Assembly (NCBI GenBank): GCA_946188165.1
Contig: CAMHTW010000013.1
Coordinates: 17,051-81,050, forward strand
Source: an uncultured Prevotella sp.
Lineage (GTDB): Bacteria; Bacteroidota; Bacteroidia; Bacteroidales; Bacteroidaceae
DNA length: 64,000 nucleotides
Reading direction: 5' to 3'
Part shown: in pieces, positions 42,758-52,124 of the stretch
Position numbering within the stretch: the first letter of the stretch is position 1
Layout: the number at the start of each line of letters is the position of its first letter
Made by a program: the position numbers and the translations under genes
Notes under the pieces: model-generated
Told to the model about the DNA's origin: nothing
Databases searched by the model: none
The model's input: the letters and a program-made list of their open reading frames with translations, nothing else

Positions 42758-44566
42758 TTAGAGGTTCACGACGGGATGCACCGTCCAACCCTTTCCAGAG
42801 AAGTAAGAGGCATTGTTGCTGTCCCTATTGGCCGAGTTACCTCTGAGATGAGTGTTCTGGGTCAATGTATTTTGGAAAATAGGCAGGAACTCATGACCAG
42901 GCTTGAAGGTATCGAACGAACTCTTGCTGCAGCCATTATAGTTAACGGCATCTTTCGGGGTGTAGGTATAGATACCCTTGTCAAAATTAGCCTTTGTCCA
43001 GAAATTGACAGCTGCATGCTCCTTCAACTGCTGCAGGCGGTCGGCACTATAGAAGAATCCCCAGCGAATGAGGTCAAAGCCACGTCCGAACTCACAACCA
43101 AACTCTCTTGGACGCTCCACATTTGCTATATATTCAAACAGTTTGTCGGCTGTATTGTATTTGCTCTGATCTATATCAGCCAGTCCGGCACGGTTACGTA
43201 CAGCATTTATCCACTTGTAGGCATTGGCTGTCGGCCCATTGTTCACCTCATTCTCACACTCAGCAGCACGCAGCAGTACGTCAGAGTAACGCATCAGGCG
43301 CAGGTTAATACCACAATGCAGACCAACAACTATCTTATCGTAAAGGTTGGTACGGAAATTGGTGTTCTTGGCAATAGGCAGACCGCCATAACCGTTATTC
43401 GTGACAACATAGTTACCAGCTGTCATAGGTACAGTATAGCAGACATTGCCATTGGCATAGCCATCCCAAGCAGGCTCATAAGTTCCGACAGTCCAATAGA
43501 GACGTGGATCAAGAGAGCCATTTGTAGTTTTTTCACTCAGGAACAGGTTATAAAGCCATGGAGAGACAGACAAGTCGGCCCATCCGCCGAAGTCGCCAGG
43601 ACCATAATTACTCTCAATAGCATGTCCCTGCGTAGCATTGGCACTGGTGTTAACAGGTGTCCATTCATCGTCGGTACCCTGAGACTCCAGGTCAAGGAAC
43701 TGCACCTCAAAGATGCTCTCGTCGTTGTTCTCGTATTCAGGACCTTCACGGAAGTTGTCGCCGAATTCGGCCATCAGTTTGTACTCACCATACAACTGAT
43801 TACCACCATCGGCAGTACTCATGATATCCTTGAGAACGGCCAAAGCCTCGCTATACTTGTGGCGCATCATCAGTGTACGGGCATAGTAGCCGGCAGCGGC
43901 ACCACTGGTGGCGCGACCTTTTGCCCACTCGCCGCCAACGGTCTTGGCAGGCAGCAGCGTCATCGCTTCAGCCAAGTCCTTTTCCACCTGGTCGAGCACA
44001 CGGTCATACTGAGCATTGCCATCAGCATCGCCTTCCTGATAGTTGGAAGCATACAGACCGTCCAAAGTCTTATAATCGTTATAATCTGTAATCAGAGCAG
44101 GATTCTGATAGTAGCCAGCCAGATTATAGTAAGCCAGACCACGAATGAACAGGGCCTGTCCCTTGATGCGCTTATAGCGGTCACTCAACGTACTGTTGTC
44201 ATCGGTAATGCGCGACAAGATGAAATTACATACATTGATGGTGTAGTACCAGTCACGCCACGACCACTGGTTGATTTCGTCAGTGATAGGGTCATTCAAA
44301 TCGTCGAATGGCATATACCAAACCTGAGAAGAGTTCCATACTTCGTCACCACGGGTGACATCAAGATTATAACCCACGCGGGCGTATGTGCCCTCCATGC
44401 GGATGTGGTTGTAGCAAGCGATGACACATTCTTCCAGATCATCGGCTGAATTACCGAAGGTCTCAGATGTCTGGCGGTTAGGGTCGCTGACATCCAATTT
44501 GTCGCTACATGAGGTCATCGCACCTATGCCGAGCAGCAGGGCAAATGATAATTTATATAGTTTCAT
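42758..44566 (-). CDS. SusD-family nutrient-binding lipoprotein
   Basis: 602 residues. Lipobox MTSC (Cys near residue 20); SusD-type TPR-like helices with CYNHIRMEG, RIKGQALFIRGLAYYNLAGYY and MRYSDVLLRAAECENEV, and the C-terminal end FLPIFQNTLTQN. It forms the lid of the SusC transporter directly upstream and binds oligosaccharide at the surface. It sits 36 nt after SusC and 42 nt before the glycan-binding lipoprotein, the standard Sus order. Confidence 0.95.
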   Translation of the reverse strand: MKLYKLSFALLLGIGAMTSCSDKLDVSDPNRQTSETFGNSADDLEECVIACYNHIRMEGTYARVGYNLDVTRGDEVWNSSQVWYMPFDDLNDPITDEINQWSWRDWYYTINVCNFILSRITDDNSTLSDRYKRIKGQALFIRGLAYYNLAGYYQNPALITDYNDYKTLDGLYASNYQEGDADGNAQYDRVLDQVEKDLAEAMTLLPAKTVGGEWAKGRATSGAAAGYYARTLMMRHKYSEALAVLKDIMSTADGGNQLYGEYKLMAEFGDNFREGPEYENNDESIFEVQFLDLESQGTDDEWTPVNTSANATQGHAIESNYGPGDFGGWADLSVSPWLYNLFLSEKTTNGSLDPRLYWTVGTYEPAWDGYANGNVCYTVPMTAGNYVVTNNGYGGLPIAKNTNFRTNLYDKIVVGLHCGINLRLMRYSDVLLRAAECENEVNNGPTANAYKWINAVRNRAGLADIDQSKYNTADKLFEYIANVERPREFGCEFGRGFDLIRWGFFYSADRLQQLKEHAAVNFWTKANFDKGIYTYTPKDAVNYNGCSKSSFDTFKPGHEFLPIFQNTLTQNTHLRGNSANRDSNNASYFSGKGWTVHPVVNL

Positions 44567-44585
44567 ATGATATATATTCTATTAA

Positions 44586-44606
44586 GAATGATGAATGATG
44601 AATTAG
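44586..44606. repeat. short heptamer tract GAATGAT x3
   Basis: GAATGAT, GAATGAT, GAATTAG in the SusC-SusD gap, reaching the SusC stop codon. Too short alone to be striking, but in the same GANNNNN register as the longer tracts. Confidence 0.55.
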
Positions 44607-47600
44607 AACGACAAGAGGATACCTCCCATGAAACTGCGAGGAGTCGGGTACGAACAGAAGTTGTAACCTGGGGTGAAAGTACCGCCGGCATAGTCAACAT
44701 TGTATCCATGATACTTGGTAAAGGTATATAAGTTCTGAGCCGACACGTATGCACGTACACCGCTGACCACGCCCTTGAACCACTTGTCGGGGAAGTTGTA
44801 GCCAATCTCGATGTTGGCAATCTTCCAATAAGCAGCATTCTGAATCTTGCGCTCACTGAACAGGTCGTTCCAAGGCAATGTGGCGTTATTAGAATAATAG
44901 GTACGTGGGACGTCTGAGATATAGGTATTGCCGTCAGCCGACCAACGGTTAGCACCAGCAACATCTACGTCCTTATTGCCAGGACCGTAGCATGAGTTCA
45001 GACTGTTATAGATGTCATCAGTCACGTGATAGTTCAAAGCACCAAAGGTCGAGATGGCCAAGTCGAAGTTCTTATACTCAAAACGGGCACTGATACCGAA
45101 ACTAACCTTGGGCAGGCCACTTTCCAGCACCACCTGATCATCGGCATCCACCTTACCGTCGTTGTTGCTGTCATAATACCAGCAATCACCGACGTTGGCA
45201 CCGCCCTGGTAGGTCCAGCCACCCTCAGCCACGAGGTCAGGCACGTACGAGGGGTTAGCCTTTTGCTTAGCTAACTCGCTGTTGTTGTGAGTCACGCGTC
45301 CCATCTCGTTCAGCTGGTTCAGCTGTTCCTGTGAACGGATGATGCCACCATATTGCCAGCCGTAGAACTGACCGACTTCCTCGCCTACCTTTGTTATATA
45401 GGCACCAGTGACGTAGCTTTCCGTACCGAAACCAAGCGACGTAACCTTGTTCTTCAGGGTGCTCAGGTTACCGCTGACCTGCCACTTCAGTGGGTGGTCG
45501 TTATTACGGTAGGTAGCAGAGAACTCGAAACCGCTGTTCTCCATCGAGGCAGCATTCATTGTTACTGACGTGTTGGCCACACCGGCATTTGCAGGTACGG
45601 GCACATTGTAGTGCAGATCCTCAGACTTGTTCTTGTACCACTCAGCTGTGAACTCCAAGCGGTTGTTGAACATAGCCAGGTCGATACCGATGTTCGTGGT
45701 CTTCTTCTTCTCCCATGCAATGTCGGCATTGACGAAATTAGAAATAGCAGAACCAGTAATGGGCACATTACCGAACGAATAGGTCATGTTGTTACGAGCC
45801 AGGGTTGCCAGGTTGGCATAGTTGAGGACGGCAGCCTCGTTACCCAACTCACCATAGCTCGCGCGTACCTTAAACATATTAACGATGTCGCGGTTGATGG
45901 GGAAGAAGCTTTCCTTATCGAAACGCCAACCAACAGATACAGAGGGGAACGTCTCCCAACGGATGGACTTCGTCAGACGAGAGCTGCCATCACGACGAAC
46001 GACAACCGACAGCAGATACTTGCCATCGTAATCGTAGTTCAGACGACCGATAAACGATGCCATAGAGTGCTTAGCCTCATAAGAGCTTGAATAGGTGTCG
46101 CCGCCATTCTGCAACTGCAGGAAATAAGGCTCTGAGAAATTGACTGCCCAACCGGTAATCTCGTTGGTATTGTCCTCCTGATAGGTCATACCGCCCAAGA
46201 GGTTGATGTGGTGCTTACCGATGGTGCCATCGTAGGTCAACGTATTTTCTGCCAAGAAGTCGCTTATTTGGCGTGTGCCCTTGGTCAGGCGCTCGTTCGA
46301 CTTGTCCAGATAGACACGATTTGACTGAATCCATGCTGATACCCATGTTTTGCTTGTCACGTATGTCTTGCTGTACGACAGGTTCAGCTTGTAGGTCAGC
46401 TTATGGTTCTTTGACTCAATGCCAAACATCTTCAGCAGGTTGACGTCAGCAGAGCCAGTACCTACTACACGGTCAACAATCGTATTGCGGGTCAGCAGAT
46501 TGTTGACCAGCAGTGGGTTGGAGGCCGAGATATCACCATGAACGGTATCATAGTAAACGCCATAGCCGTAAGCATCGTAGTTATAGCTGCTGGCAGAGCC
46601 TACCTTGTCGTCAAGCACCCAAGTGGTAGGGTCGTAAGCCTTAATGGTAGGTTGCATCAGCAGTGTTCCACGCAACACGTTGGTGACATCGCCATACAGA
46701 CCCTGAACATACTCAGAGGCGTTCGAAAGACCCATACCGTCCTGGTTGCTGTGCGAATAAACCAACGACGTACGGAAGTTGATGAACTTGGTCTCCATCG
46801 TGTTATTAACACGTGCCGTAAAGCGCTCGTAGTTAGGACCCGCACCCTCCAGCGTACCTTTCTGCTGGAAGTAGTCGAGACCAACGTTATAAGTGCTGGT
46901 GGCACTACCACCGCTCAGATTGATATTGTGGTTCTGGCGGGTACCAGTCTTAAAGACCTCGTCAAACCAATTGGTATTCGTATTATCTTGGAAGTGGTAC
47001 TTGCCGTCAGTTCCGAGACTATAGCCGCCAGCTAAAGGTGTCTTACTATTGGCACTGGCCATACCTAAATATTGACTGTACTGCGAGGCGTCCATGACGT
47101 CATAGACGCTGCTGGAAATATTGTCAATACCGAAATATCCTTTATAATCGACCTTCAACGGCTGATCCTTCTTACCGCTCTTGGTAGTGATGATAACCAC
47201 ACCGTTAGCAGCACGCGAACCGTAGATAGCGCCAGCGGAAGCGTCCTTCAGTACCTGAATGGTCTCAATGTCGTTAGGCGAGAAGTCGCGAATGGTGGTA
47301 CCCATAGGCACACCGTCAACGACATAAAGGGGAGCTGTGTCACCGAACGAACCGATACCACGAATACGCACGGCGGGGTCTGCACCCGGCTGACCGTCAG
47401 AAGTAATCTGAACACCAGCCACCTTACCTTCCAGCATGGTGGAAATGTTGGAGTTAGACACACGCTTCAGTTCTTCAGCATTCACGATACTGACAGAACC
47501 GGTCAGGTCGGCCTTCTTCTGTGTACCGTAACCAACTACAACCAACTGATCGAGTACCTGGGAGTCGGACTCCATTTGAATCTTGTCAATGACAGCTCGC

Positions 47601-47890
47601 CCACGGACGGCAATCTCCCGATCCTTGAAGCCCACATAGCTGATGACAAGTGTTGCGTTTGAAGCAGCATCAATTGTGAAGTTACCGTCGAAATCGGTCA
47701 CTGCACCAGTCTGACTGCCCTTCACCTTGACGGTTGCACCGATGAGCGGTTCTCCGTCTTGGTCCACAACCTGACCCTTGACCTTGATAGTCTGCTGGGT
47801 CACAGACGCCATTGCAGGAACTGACGTGAGAGTTAATCCTCCCGTCATCCCCAACATTAGCATCGTAGAGAATAAGACTTGTTTTCTCAT
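44603..47890 (-). CDS. SusC-family TonB-dependent outer-membrane receptor
   Basis: 1095 residues, complete. Signal peptide, carboxypeptidase-regulatory-like domain (IKVKGQVVDQDGEPLIGATV onward, about 33-115), a TonB box-like and plug region (LDQLVVVGYGTQKKADLTGS, VDGVPMGTTIRDFSP, IQVLKDASAGAIYGSRAANG), then the 22-strand barrel ending FMGGILLSF. Imports arabino-oligosaccharides with the SusD that follows (substrate inferred from the GH43/GH51 genes). Predicted promoter at 47953-47960 and direct-repeat operator at 47971-48011. Confidence 0.96.
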   Translation of the reverse strand: MRKQVLFSTMLMLGMTGGLTLTSVPAMASVTQQTIKVKGQVVDQDGEPLIGATVKVKGSQTGAVTDFDGNFTIDAASNATLVISYVGFKDREIAVRGRAVIDKIQMESDSQVLDQLVVVGYGTQKKADLTGSVSIVNAEELKRVSNSNISTMLEGKVAGVQITSDGQPGADPAVRIRGIGSFGDTAPLYVVDGVPMGTTIRDFSPNDIETIQVLKDASAGAIYGSRAANGVVIITTKSGKKDQPLKVDYKGYFGIDNISSSVYDVMDASQYSQYLGMASANSKTPLAGGYSLGTDGKYHFQDNTNTNWFDEVFKTGTRQNHNINLSGGSATSTYNVGLDYFQQKGTLEGAGPNYERFTARVNNTMETKFINFRTSLVYSHSNQDGMGLSNASEYVQGLYGDVTNVLRGTLLMQPTIKAYDPTTWVLDDKVGSASSYNYDAYGYGVYYDTVHGDISASNPLLVNNLLTRNTIVDRVVGTGSADVNLLKMFGIESKNHKLTYKLNLSYSKTYVTSKTWVSAWIQSNRVYLDKSNERLTKGTRQISDFLAENTLTYDGTIGKHHINLLGGMTYQEDNTNEITGWAVNFSEPYFLQLQNGGDTYSSSYEAKHSMASFIGRLNYDYDGKYLLSVVVRRDGSSRLTKSIRWETFPSVSVGWRFDKESFFPINRDIVNMFKVRASYGELGNEAAVLNYANLATLARNNMTYSFGNVPITGSAISNFVNADIAWEKKKTTNIGIDLAMFNNRLEFTAEWYKNKSEDLHYNVPVPANAGVANTSVTMNAASMENSGFEFSATYRNNDHPLKWQVSGNLSTLKNKVTSLGFGTESYVTGAYITKVGEEVGQFYGWQYGGIIRSQEQLNQLNEMGRVTHNNSELAKQKANPSYVPDLVAEGGWTYQGGANVGDCWYYDSNNDGKVDADDQVVLESGLPKVSFGISARFEYKNFDLAISTFGALNYHVTDDIYNSLNSCYGPGNKDVDVAGANRWSADGNTYISDVPRTYYSNNATLPWNDLFSERKIQNAAYWKIANIEIGYNFPDKWFKGVVSGVRAYVSAQNLYTFTKYHGYNVDYAGGTFTPGYNFCSYPTPRSFMGGILLSF

Positions 47891-47952
47891 TAGATAATGA
47901 ATTTAATGTTTGAATTGTGTTATTATATAAATGTTAGCAGTTGTTTTGCTTG

Positions 47953-47960
47953 CAAAAATA
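47953..47960 (-). promoter_or_regulatory. -7 promoter element of the arabinan SusC operon
   Basis: TATTTTTG on the minus strand; about 59 nt of leader to the SusC ATG at 47890. Confidence 0.55.
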
Positions 47961-47970
47961 TAAAAAAAGA

Positions 47971-48011
47971 CCACCGTATAGGTGGACAAAACAATAAAAG
48001 AGGTGGACAAA
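47971..48011 (-). promoter_or_regulatory. candidate AraC-type operator: two direct repeats 21 bp apart
   Basis: AGGTGGACAAA occurs at 47980-47990 and again at 48001-48011, exactly 21 bp apart (two helix turns). CCACC at 47971 forms an inverted repeat with the first copy. The site lies between the SusC promoter and the end of the propeller-AraC gene, its likely binder. Confidence 0.6.
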
Positions 48012-48055
48012 CCTCAATTATCCTTGATTTATATCATCCGTACACCCGGAAACAG

Positions 48056-51049
48056 CTACTTTTCATCCACCTCTTCATCCTCCCCCACAAATGCGCTGGG
48101 ACTACAGCCATACTGGCGGGTAAAACAACGAGTAAAGTACTTCGGATCGTTGAATCCCACCTTATAGGCTATTTCTGTGATATTCCTGTTAGCCCAATTG
48201 TCAAGCAATAAACGCTTGGCAACACTCAACCTGTAGTTACGGATAAACTGGCTGGTGCTTTGACCGGCTTCATGATTCAGTCGCTTCGACACTAAACTTC
48301 TACTCATGCCCAAAGCTTCTGCAAACTCATCAATGCCAAACTCGCTGTTACCATAATTCTGCTCCAAAATTTCCGTAGCACGTTCCATGAAGCCCTTGCT
48401 TTTTACTGTTTGCTGCTTATCTGCCTCTACAGTACGATGAAAACTTTGCATCAAATACTCATGAGTATCCAGAATATTCTGTATGCGCGATTGTAACTGG
48501 ACAGGATCATCACTTTCTTCCAAAGCCTTACGGACAGGCTGCATCAATTTCTCAGCCTCCTGACGACGAAGGGACGCCATGCGAAGACGGTAGAGCCAGA
48601 CAAAGATGCCAGAGAGCACCATAAGGCACAACAATATAAACCACCAACTCTTCCAGAAATACGGGACCACTTCCACCTTAATACTGATGGTATTTCCGTC
48701 CAGACCAGTCTCCGTCGCATTTTTCACTTCAAAGAGGTAGGTTCCAGGCTTCAGACTCGTATATCGCACTGTATGCTCGCCTGGCTTCAGAACGGTCCAA
48801 TCGTCCTCGAAACCTTTCAGGCGACACACAAATTGCTGTGTCTGACCAGCACAGCTCAGTGCAGAGAAACTAAGCGAGAACGACTTATTAGACTCGTGCA
48901 ACCGTATCTTCTCAGCCAGCGAGATGTCGGAATCGATGATGGAACTATTGGCTGCGGTTATCTCCTGATTATCGACCACCAGATGGGTGAATGAGAGATG
49001 CACTGGGCTTGTAATGTCCGTATTCTCGCCACGTATGGCTGTCAATCCTTTTATACTGCCTAAATAGATGACACCGTCAGCATCCTTGATGGCCGAATTC
49101 CAATAGAATCGCTGGCACAGCAGACCATCGCGCTCGCCATAATTCACAAAGGTGTGGTGATGGGGGTCGTACACTGACAGACCGTTATTGGTGGTAATCC
49201 ACAGTCGTCCGTTGGCGTCGTCGACAATACCTTTCACTGCGTTGTTGGAAAGGCCGTCGTCGGTAGTCATCACCTCAAAGCGCTCCTGTCCTCCCTTCTC
49301 AGTGAGTCGGCGGTACAGCCCATAGCCGTCGCTGCCCAGCCACAGTGTGCCGTCCTTGGTCTCATAGATACAGGTTATCTTGTCGATTACCGGCGACTGT
49401 GGCTTATCCAACTTATGAATCAGGTGACGATAGCGGAACTTACCCTTATCGGCTCGACCAGCCTTCAGGTCAATGTCGCAGACACCCATCAGGCAGCCCA
49501 TCCACAGGTGACCGTGATGATCTATACAGGCTCCGATACAGCCTCTGATGTTGCGGTTGTTGGGGAAAGGGTCCTCAATACGTCCAGTTTTCAGGTCATA
49601 GAGGAAGACACCTTCGTTCGCACCTATCCACAGGGCATCGTTATACTTGTCGTATGCCAAGGCTCCGACGTATTCTGTCTGACGTTGTAAGTCGGCTGGC
49701 AGCACCAGCCGATGGGGTTGTGCATTTCCTTCCAGCGCAATTGTATTGATGCCCCCACCCCATGTGCCAATCCACAGCCGCCCATGAGCGTCGGGCTGCA
49801 ACACCGATACGGAGTTATGCGACAATGCAGAGTTGGCTGTGGTCCAGCGCACCATACTGTGACCTGTCGAGTGTTGTCCACGTGCTGGCAGCCTGCTTAG
49901 TCCGCCTTCGACATTCCCCACCCAAATGGTTCCATCAGCACTGGCATACATTGCATTCACGGGTGTTGACGGTAGCGACAGGACATTGTCTGCTTGGTGG
50001 ACGTAGTTCTGCAGCCTCAGGGGCTTGGGCATCAGCCGCACGATGCCTGCCGTCTCAGTGCCTATCCACAATTGTCCGTCGTAGTTCAGCAGGCAGCGGA
50101 TAAAATCGCTGGGCAGCGGACAATCTGTCGTTGTGGTGTTCCAGCATACGAAACCAGAACGTGGGGCGTCGAACAGGCAAATGCCTCGCAGCGTCCCCAC
50201 CAGCAGTTGCCCGTCATCTGTCAGTGCCAGCGATGTAGCGTGGTTGTGTGGCAACGACCGTTGGTCAGCACTATGGCGGAAGGTCTGCAACGTGTTATTA
50301 TACAGGTCGTATGCATGGAGTCCCTCGTTGGTAGCTATCCACACGCGATTGCCCTGCCGAAGCAAATCAGTGATAAAATAACCGTTGAGGGATTGCAGCG
50401 TCGTGTGTATCGGACTGAACTGAAGGCTATTGCCATGCACGTGAAGTCGTTGCAGTCCAAGTGCCGTCGATACCCATACGTTGCCGTTATGTTCGATATC
50501 GCAGATGGCAATGTCGGGCGTATTACCCTGATAGGGGCAGCAGCTAATGCTGGCCACACGGCCAGATTCATCGAACTCATAGCGATAGATGCTGTCGCGT
50601 GCCACCTGCCACATGGCTCCCTTCGAGTCGCAATACACCTTCACCGTAGGGCGCTGCAGGCGTTGTCCAATGCCGTGACCGTTCATCGTCGGCACCACAC
50701 GGCACATCTTCTTCAGGTCAACAACCACCGTCCCCTCGGCATACGCTATCCAAAGTCGCCGGCAACGATCCTCAGCAAAGCCCAAACACGACCGACTGTC
50801 GCCCTGAAATGGTGCTGTAAAGGCATAGCCGTCGTAACGAACGACACCACCGCCAAAACTCGACACCCAGATAAAACCCTTACTATCCACGAAAATATCG
50901 TTTACATGGTCATGAGGCAACCCAACCCTCAAGTCGAGACACGCCATATTATAGCGTTCAACCAGCATGTCTGATTGCAACGACACATTCTGCGAACGCA
51001 CTGGCATTAACAGCAGTTGCATGACTAATATAATAAGGACTACTCGCAT
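48056..51049 (-). CDS. propeller sensor-AraC membrane regulator lacking kinase and receiver domains
   Basis: 997 residues from ATG 51049; in-frame starts at 51061 and 51055 overlap or abut the promoter. Signal peptide, propeller repeats (FIWVSSFGGGVVRYDGYAF, LWIGTWGGGINTI, TLWLGSDGYGLYRR), Y_Y_Y domain (SLKPGTYLFEVKNATETG), one membrane helix near residues 804-821, a charged helical linker of about 65 residues, then AraC (about 885-985, ending VGFNDPKYFTRCFTRQYGCS). There is no DHp, ATPase or receiver domain. It should activate the SusC operon directly downstream in response to arabino-oligosaccharides (inference from position). Confidence 0.88.
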   Translation of the reverse strand: MRVVLIILVMQLLLMPVRSQNVSLQSDMLVERYNMACLDLRVGLPHDHVNDIFVDSKGFIWVSSFGGGVVRYDGYAFTAPFQGDSRSCLGFAEDRCRRLWIAYAEGTVVVDLKKMCRVVPTMNGHGIGQRLQRPTVKVYCDSKGAMWQVARDSIYRYEFDESGRVASISCCPYQGNTPDIAICDIEHNGNVWVSTALGLQRLHVHGNSLQFSPIHTTLQSLNGYFITDLLRQGNRVWIATNEGLHAYDLYNNTLQTFRHSADQRSLPHNHATSLALTDDGQLLVGTLRGICLFDAPRSGFVCWNTTTTDCPLPSDFIRCLLNYDGQLWIGTETAGIVRLMPKPLRLQNYVHQADNVLSLPSTPVNAMYASADGTIWVGNVEGGLSRLPARGQHSTGHSMVRWTTANSALSHNSVSVLQPDAHGRLWIGTWGGGINTIALEGNAQPHRLVLPADLQRQTEYVGALAYDKYNDALWIGANEGVFLYDLKTGRIEDPFPNNRNIRGCIGACIDHHGHLWMGCLMGVCDIDLKAGRADKGKFRYRHLIHKLDKPQSPVIDKITCIYETKDGTLWLGSDGYGLYRRLTEKGGQERFEVMTTDDGLSNNAVKGIVDDANGRLWITTNNGLSVYDPHHHTFVNYGERDGLLCQRFYWNSAIKDADGVIYLGSIKGLTAIRGENTDITSPVHLSFTHLVVDNQEITAANSSIIDSDISLAEKIRLHESNKSFSLSFSALSCAGQTQQFVCRLKGFEDDWTVLKPGEHTVRYTSLKPGTYLFEVKNATETGLDGNTISIKVEVVPYFWKSWWFILLCLMVLSGIFVWLYRLRMASLRRQEAEKLMQPVRKALEESDDPVQLQSRIQNILDTHEYLMQSFHRTVEADKQQTVKSKGFMERATEILEQNYGNSEFGIDEFAEALGMSRSLVSKRLNHEAGQSTSQFIRNYRLSVAKRLLLDNWANRNITEIAYKVGFNDPKYFTRCFTRQYGCSPSAFVGEDEEVDEK

Positions 51050-51058
51050 AAACATCGG

Positions 51059-51066
51059 CAAAGATA
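51059..51066 (-). promoter_or_regulatory. -7 promoter element of the propeller-AraC gene
   Basis: TATCTTTG on the minus strand ends 10 nt before the ATG at 51049, implying a leader of only a few bases. Confidence 0.5.
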
Positions 51067-51135
51067 GTGCAAAAAGAGCGAAACGCCAAAGGAAAAATCG
51101 AAAACTTTGTTTTGATACACAATTAAAACATGTGC

Positions 51136-51173
51136 AAAAAGAATCCGCCCGATACCTTGCGGAATCGAGCGGA
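51136..51173 (-). terminator. intrinsic terminator after the beta-barrel gene
   Basis: On the minus strand TCCGCTCGAT pairs with ATCGGGCGGA (one mismatch) around a 10-nt loop, followed by TTCTTTTT. Confidence 0.75.
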
Positions 51174-51205
51174 CAAGTATTAAGCTAAATTAATAATGCT
51201 TTTTC

Positions 51206-51802
51206 TTAGAAGTTGTAGTACATACCAATCTCAAGGGCAGCCAATGTGTTGGCGTTCAGGCCAAAGTGGCTAACAGCGTCAGAGTCCTTATCCTTAGAAG
51301 ACTCGAAGAAAAGACCGTCACCCAACTTTGCAACGAAACTGATCTTATCATTTGCATTAAATGCCACACCGGGACGAACACCAATTCCGAAGGTGGTGTT
51401 GTTCCACTCGTCCATCTTAGTGTACTGAAGAGCTACCATAGCGTCAACGAAGAGGTCAATCTTGTCAAACTGCAGGAACTTGTAACGATAGTAAGGAGCA
51501 ACCTGGAACTGGATAGCGCTCTTATCTGTCTTGTGACCAGCAAATGGATTAGCACCATTGATAGTAATCTTATTACCGTTGTTTGTAACGCCGAAACCGA
51601 GAACGATACCAACAGAAGACTTGTCATCGAGGTTGTAACCCAACTCTGGCTTGATCTGGAAGAACATACCAGTAGCATCCTTGCCATCCTTGTCAACCAG
51701 CTTGTTCTGGAAATCCAAACCGAGGCTACCACCGATGTAACCCTGAGCATTCATAGTTGCAGCTACACATACAGCTGCGAGTGTCATCATAATCTTTTTC
51801 AT
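51206..51802 (-). CDS. outer-membrane beta-barrel protein
   Basis: 198 residues. Signal peptide (MMTLAAVCVAATMNAQ) and an eight-strand-type barrel: GYIGGSLGLDF, FFQIKPELGYNLDD, IQFQVAPYYRYKFLQF, FGIGVRPGVAFNA and a terminal aromatic strand ALEIGMYYNF. It belongs with the OmpW/OmpA-barrel-like small proteins common in Bacteroidetes; it has no peptidoglycan-binding domain. Its own promoter gives a leader of about 75 nt, and a terminator follows, so it is a single-gene unit. Function unknown, probably structural or permeability related. Confidence 0.85.
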   Translation of the reverse strand: MKKIMMTLAAVCVAATMNAQGYIGGSLGLDFQNKLVDKDGKDATGMFFQIKPELGYNLDDKSSVGIVLGFGVTNNGNKITINGANPFAGHKTDKSAIQFQVAPYYRYKFLQFDKIDLFVDAMVALQYTKMDEWNNTTFGIGVRPGVAFNANDKISFVAKLGDGLFFESSKDKDSDAVSHFGLNANTLAALEIGMYYNF

Positions 51803-51880
51803 AATCTTTTTTACCTTTTTAAGTGTTAAACTTTGACCATTGGTCTATAAAAAACCGCAAGTCGTTACTAAATTCGGGTG

Positions 51881-51888
51881 CAAAGATA
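51881..51888 (-). promoter_or_regulatory. -7 promoter element of the beta-barrel gene
   Basis: TATCTTTG on the minus strand, about 75 nt before the ATG at 51802. Confidence 0.6.
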
Positions 51889-52068
51889 GGCAGAAAACTC
51901 TAACAGGCAACAAAATTCTCTGCATTTTTAATAATTTTAGCTTAAATTCTTGATTCAAATCAATTGTTGTGTTAAAAACAAACAATTTCATAGAAATATG
52001 GAACAATTTCAAATCTCAAAGGCTAAAATATCTTATTATTAATAATAATGTAAAAAAGTGCTTATTTC

Positions 52069-52099
52069 TTGCACATTTCAAATAAAATACTTACCTTTG
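52069..52099 (+). promoter_or_regulatory. promoter of kdsA
   Basis: TTG at 52069-52071 and TACCTTTG at 52092-52099, 20 bp apart; about 22 nt of leader. Confidence 0.6.
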
Positions 52100-52124
52100 C
52101 GATTGAAATAGCAAGAAGTAAATC

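Larger units (their letters stand above)
51803..52124. other. intergenic region between two divergent units
   Basis: A/T-rich 322 bp with the barrel-gene promoter (51881-51888, minus) and the kdsA promoter (52069-52099, plus). Between them, 51900-52068, I see only A/T-rich sequence and no ORF, repeat or clear RNA structure. Confidence 0.6.

Noticed and set aside
42776..44449. A 557-codon open frame on the plus strand opposite SusD
   Set aside because: It is the shadow of a complete, clearly conserved SusD gene on the other strand; the product has no domain or signal and no promoter.
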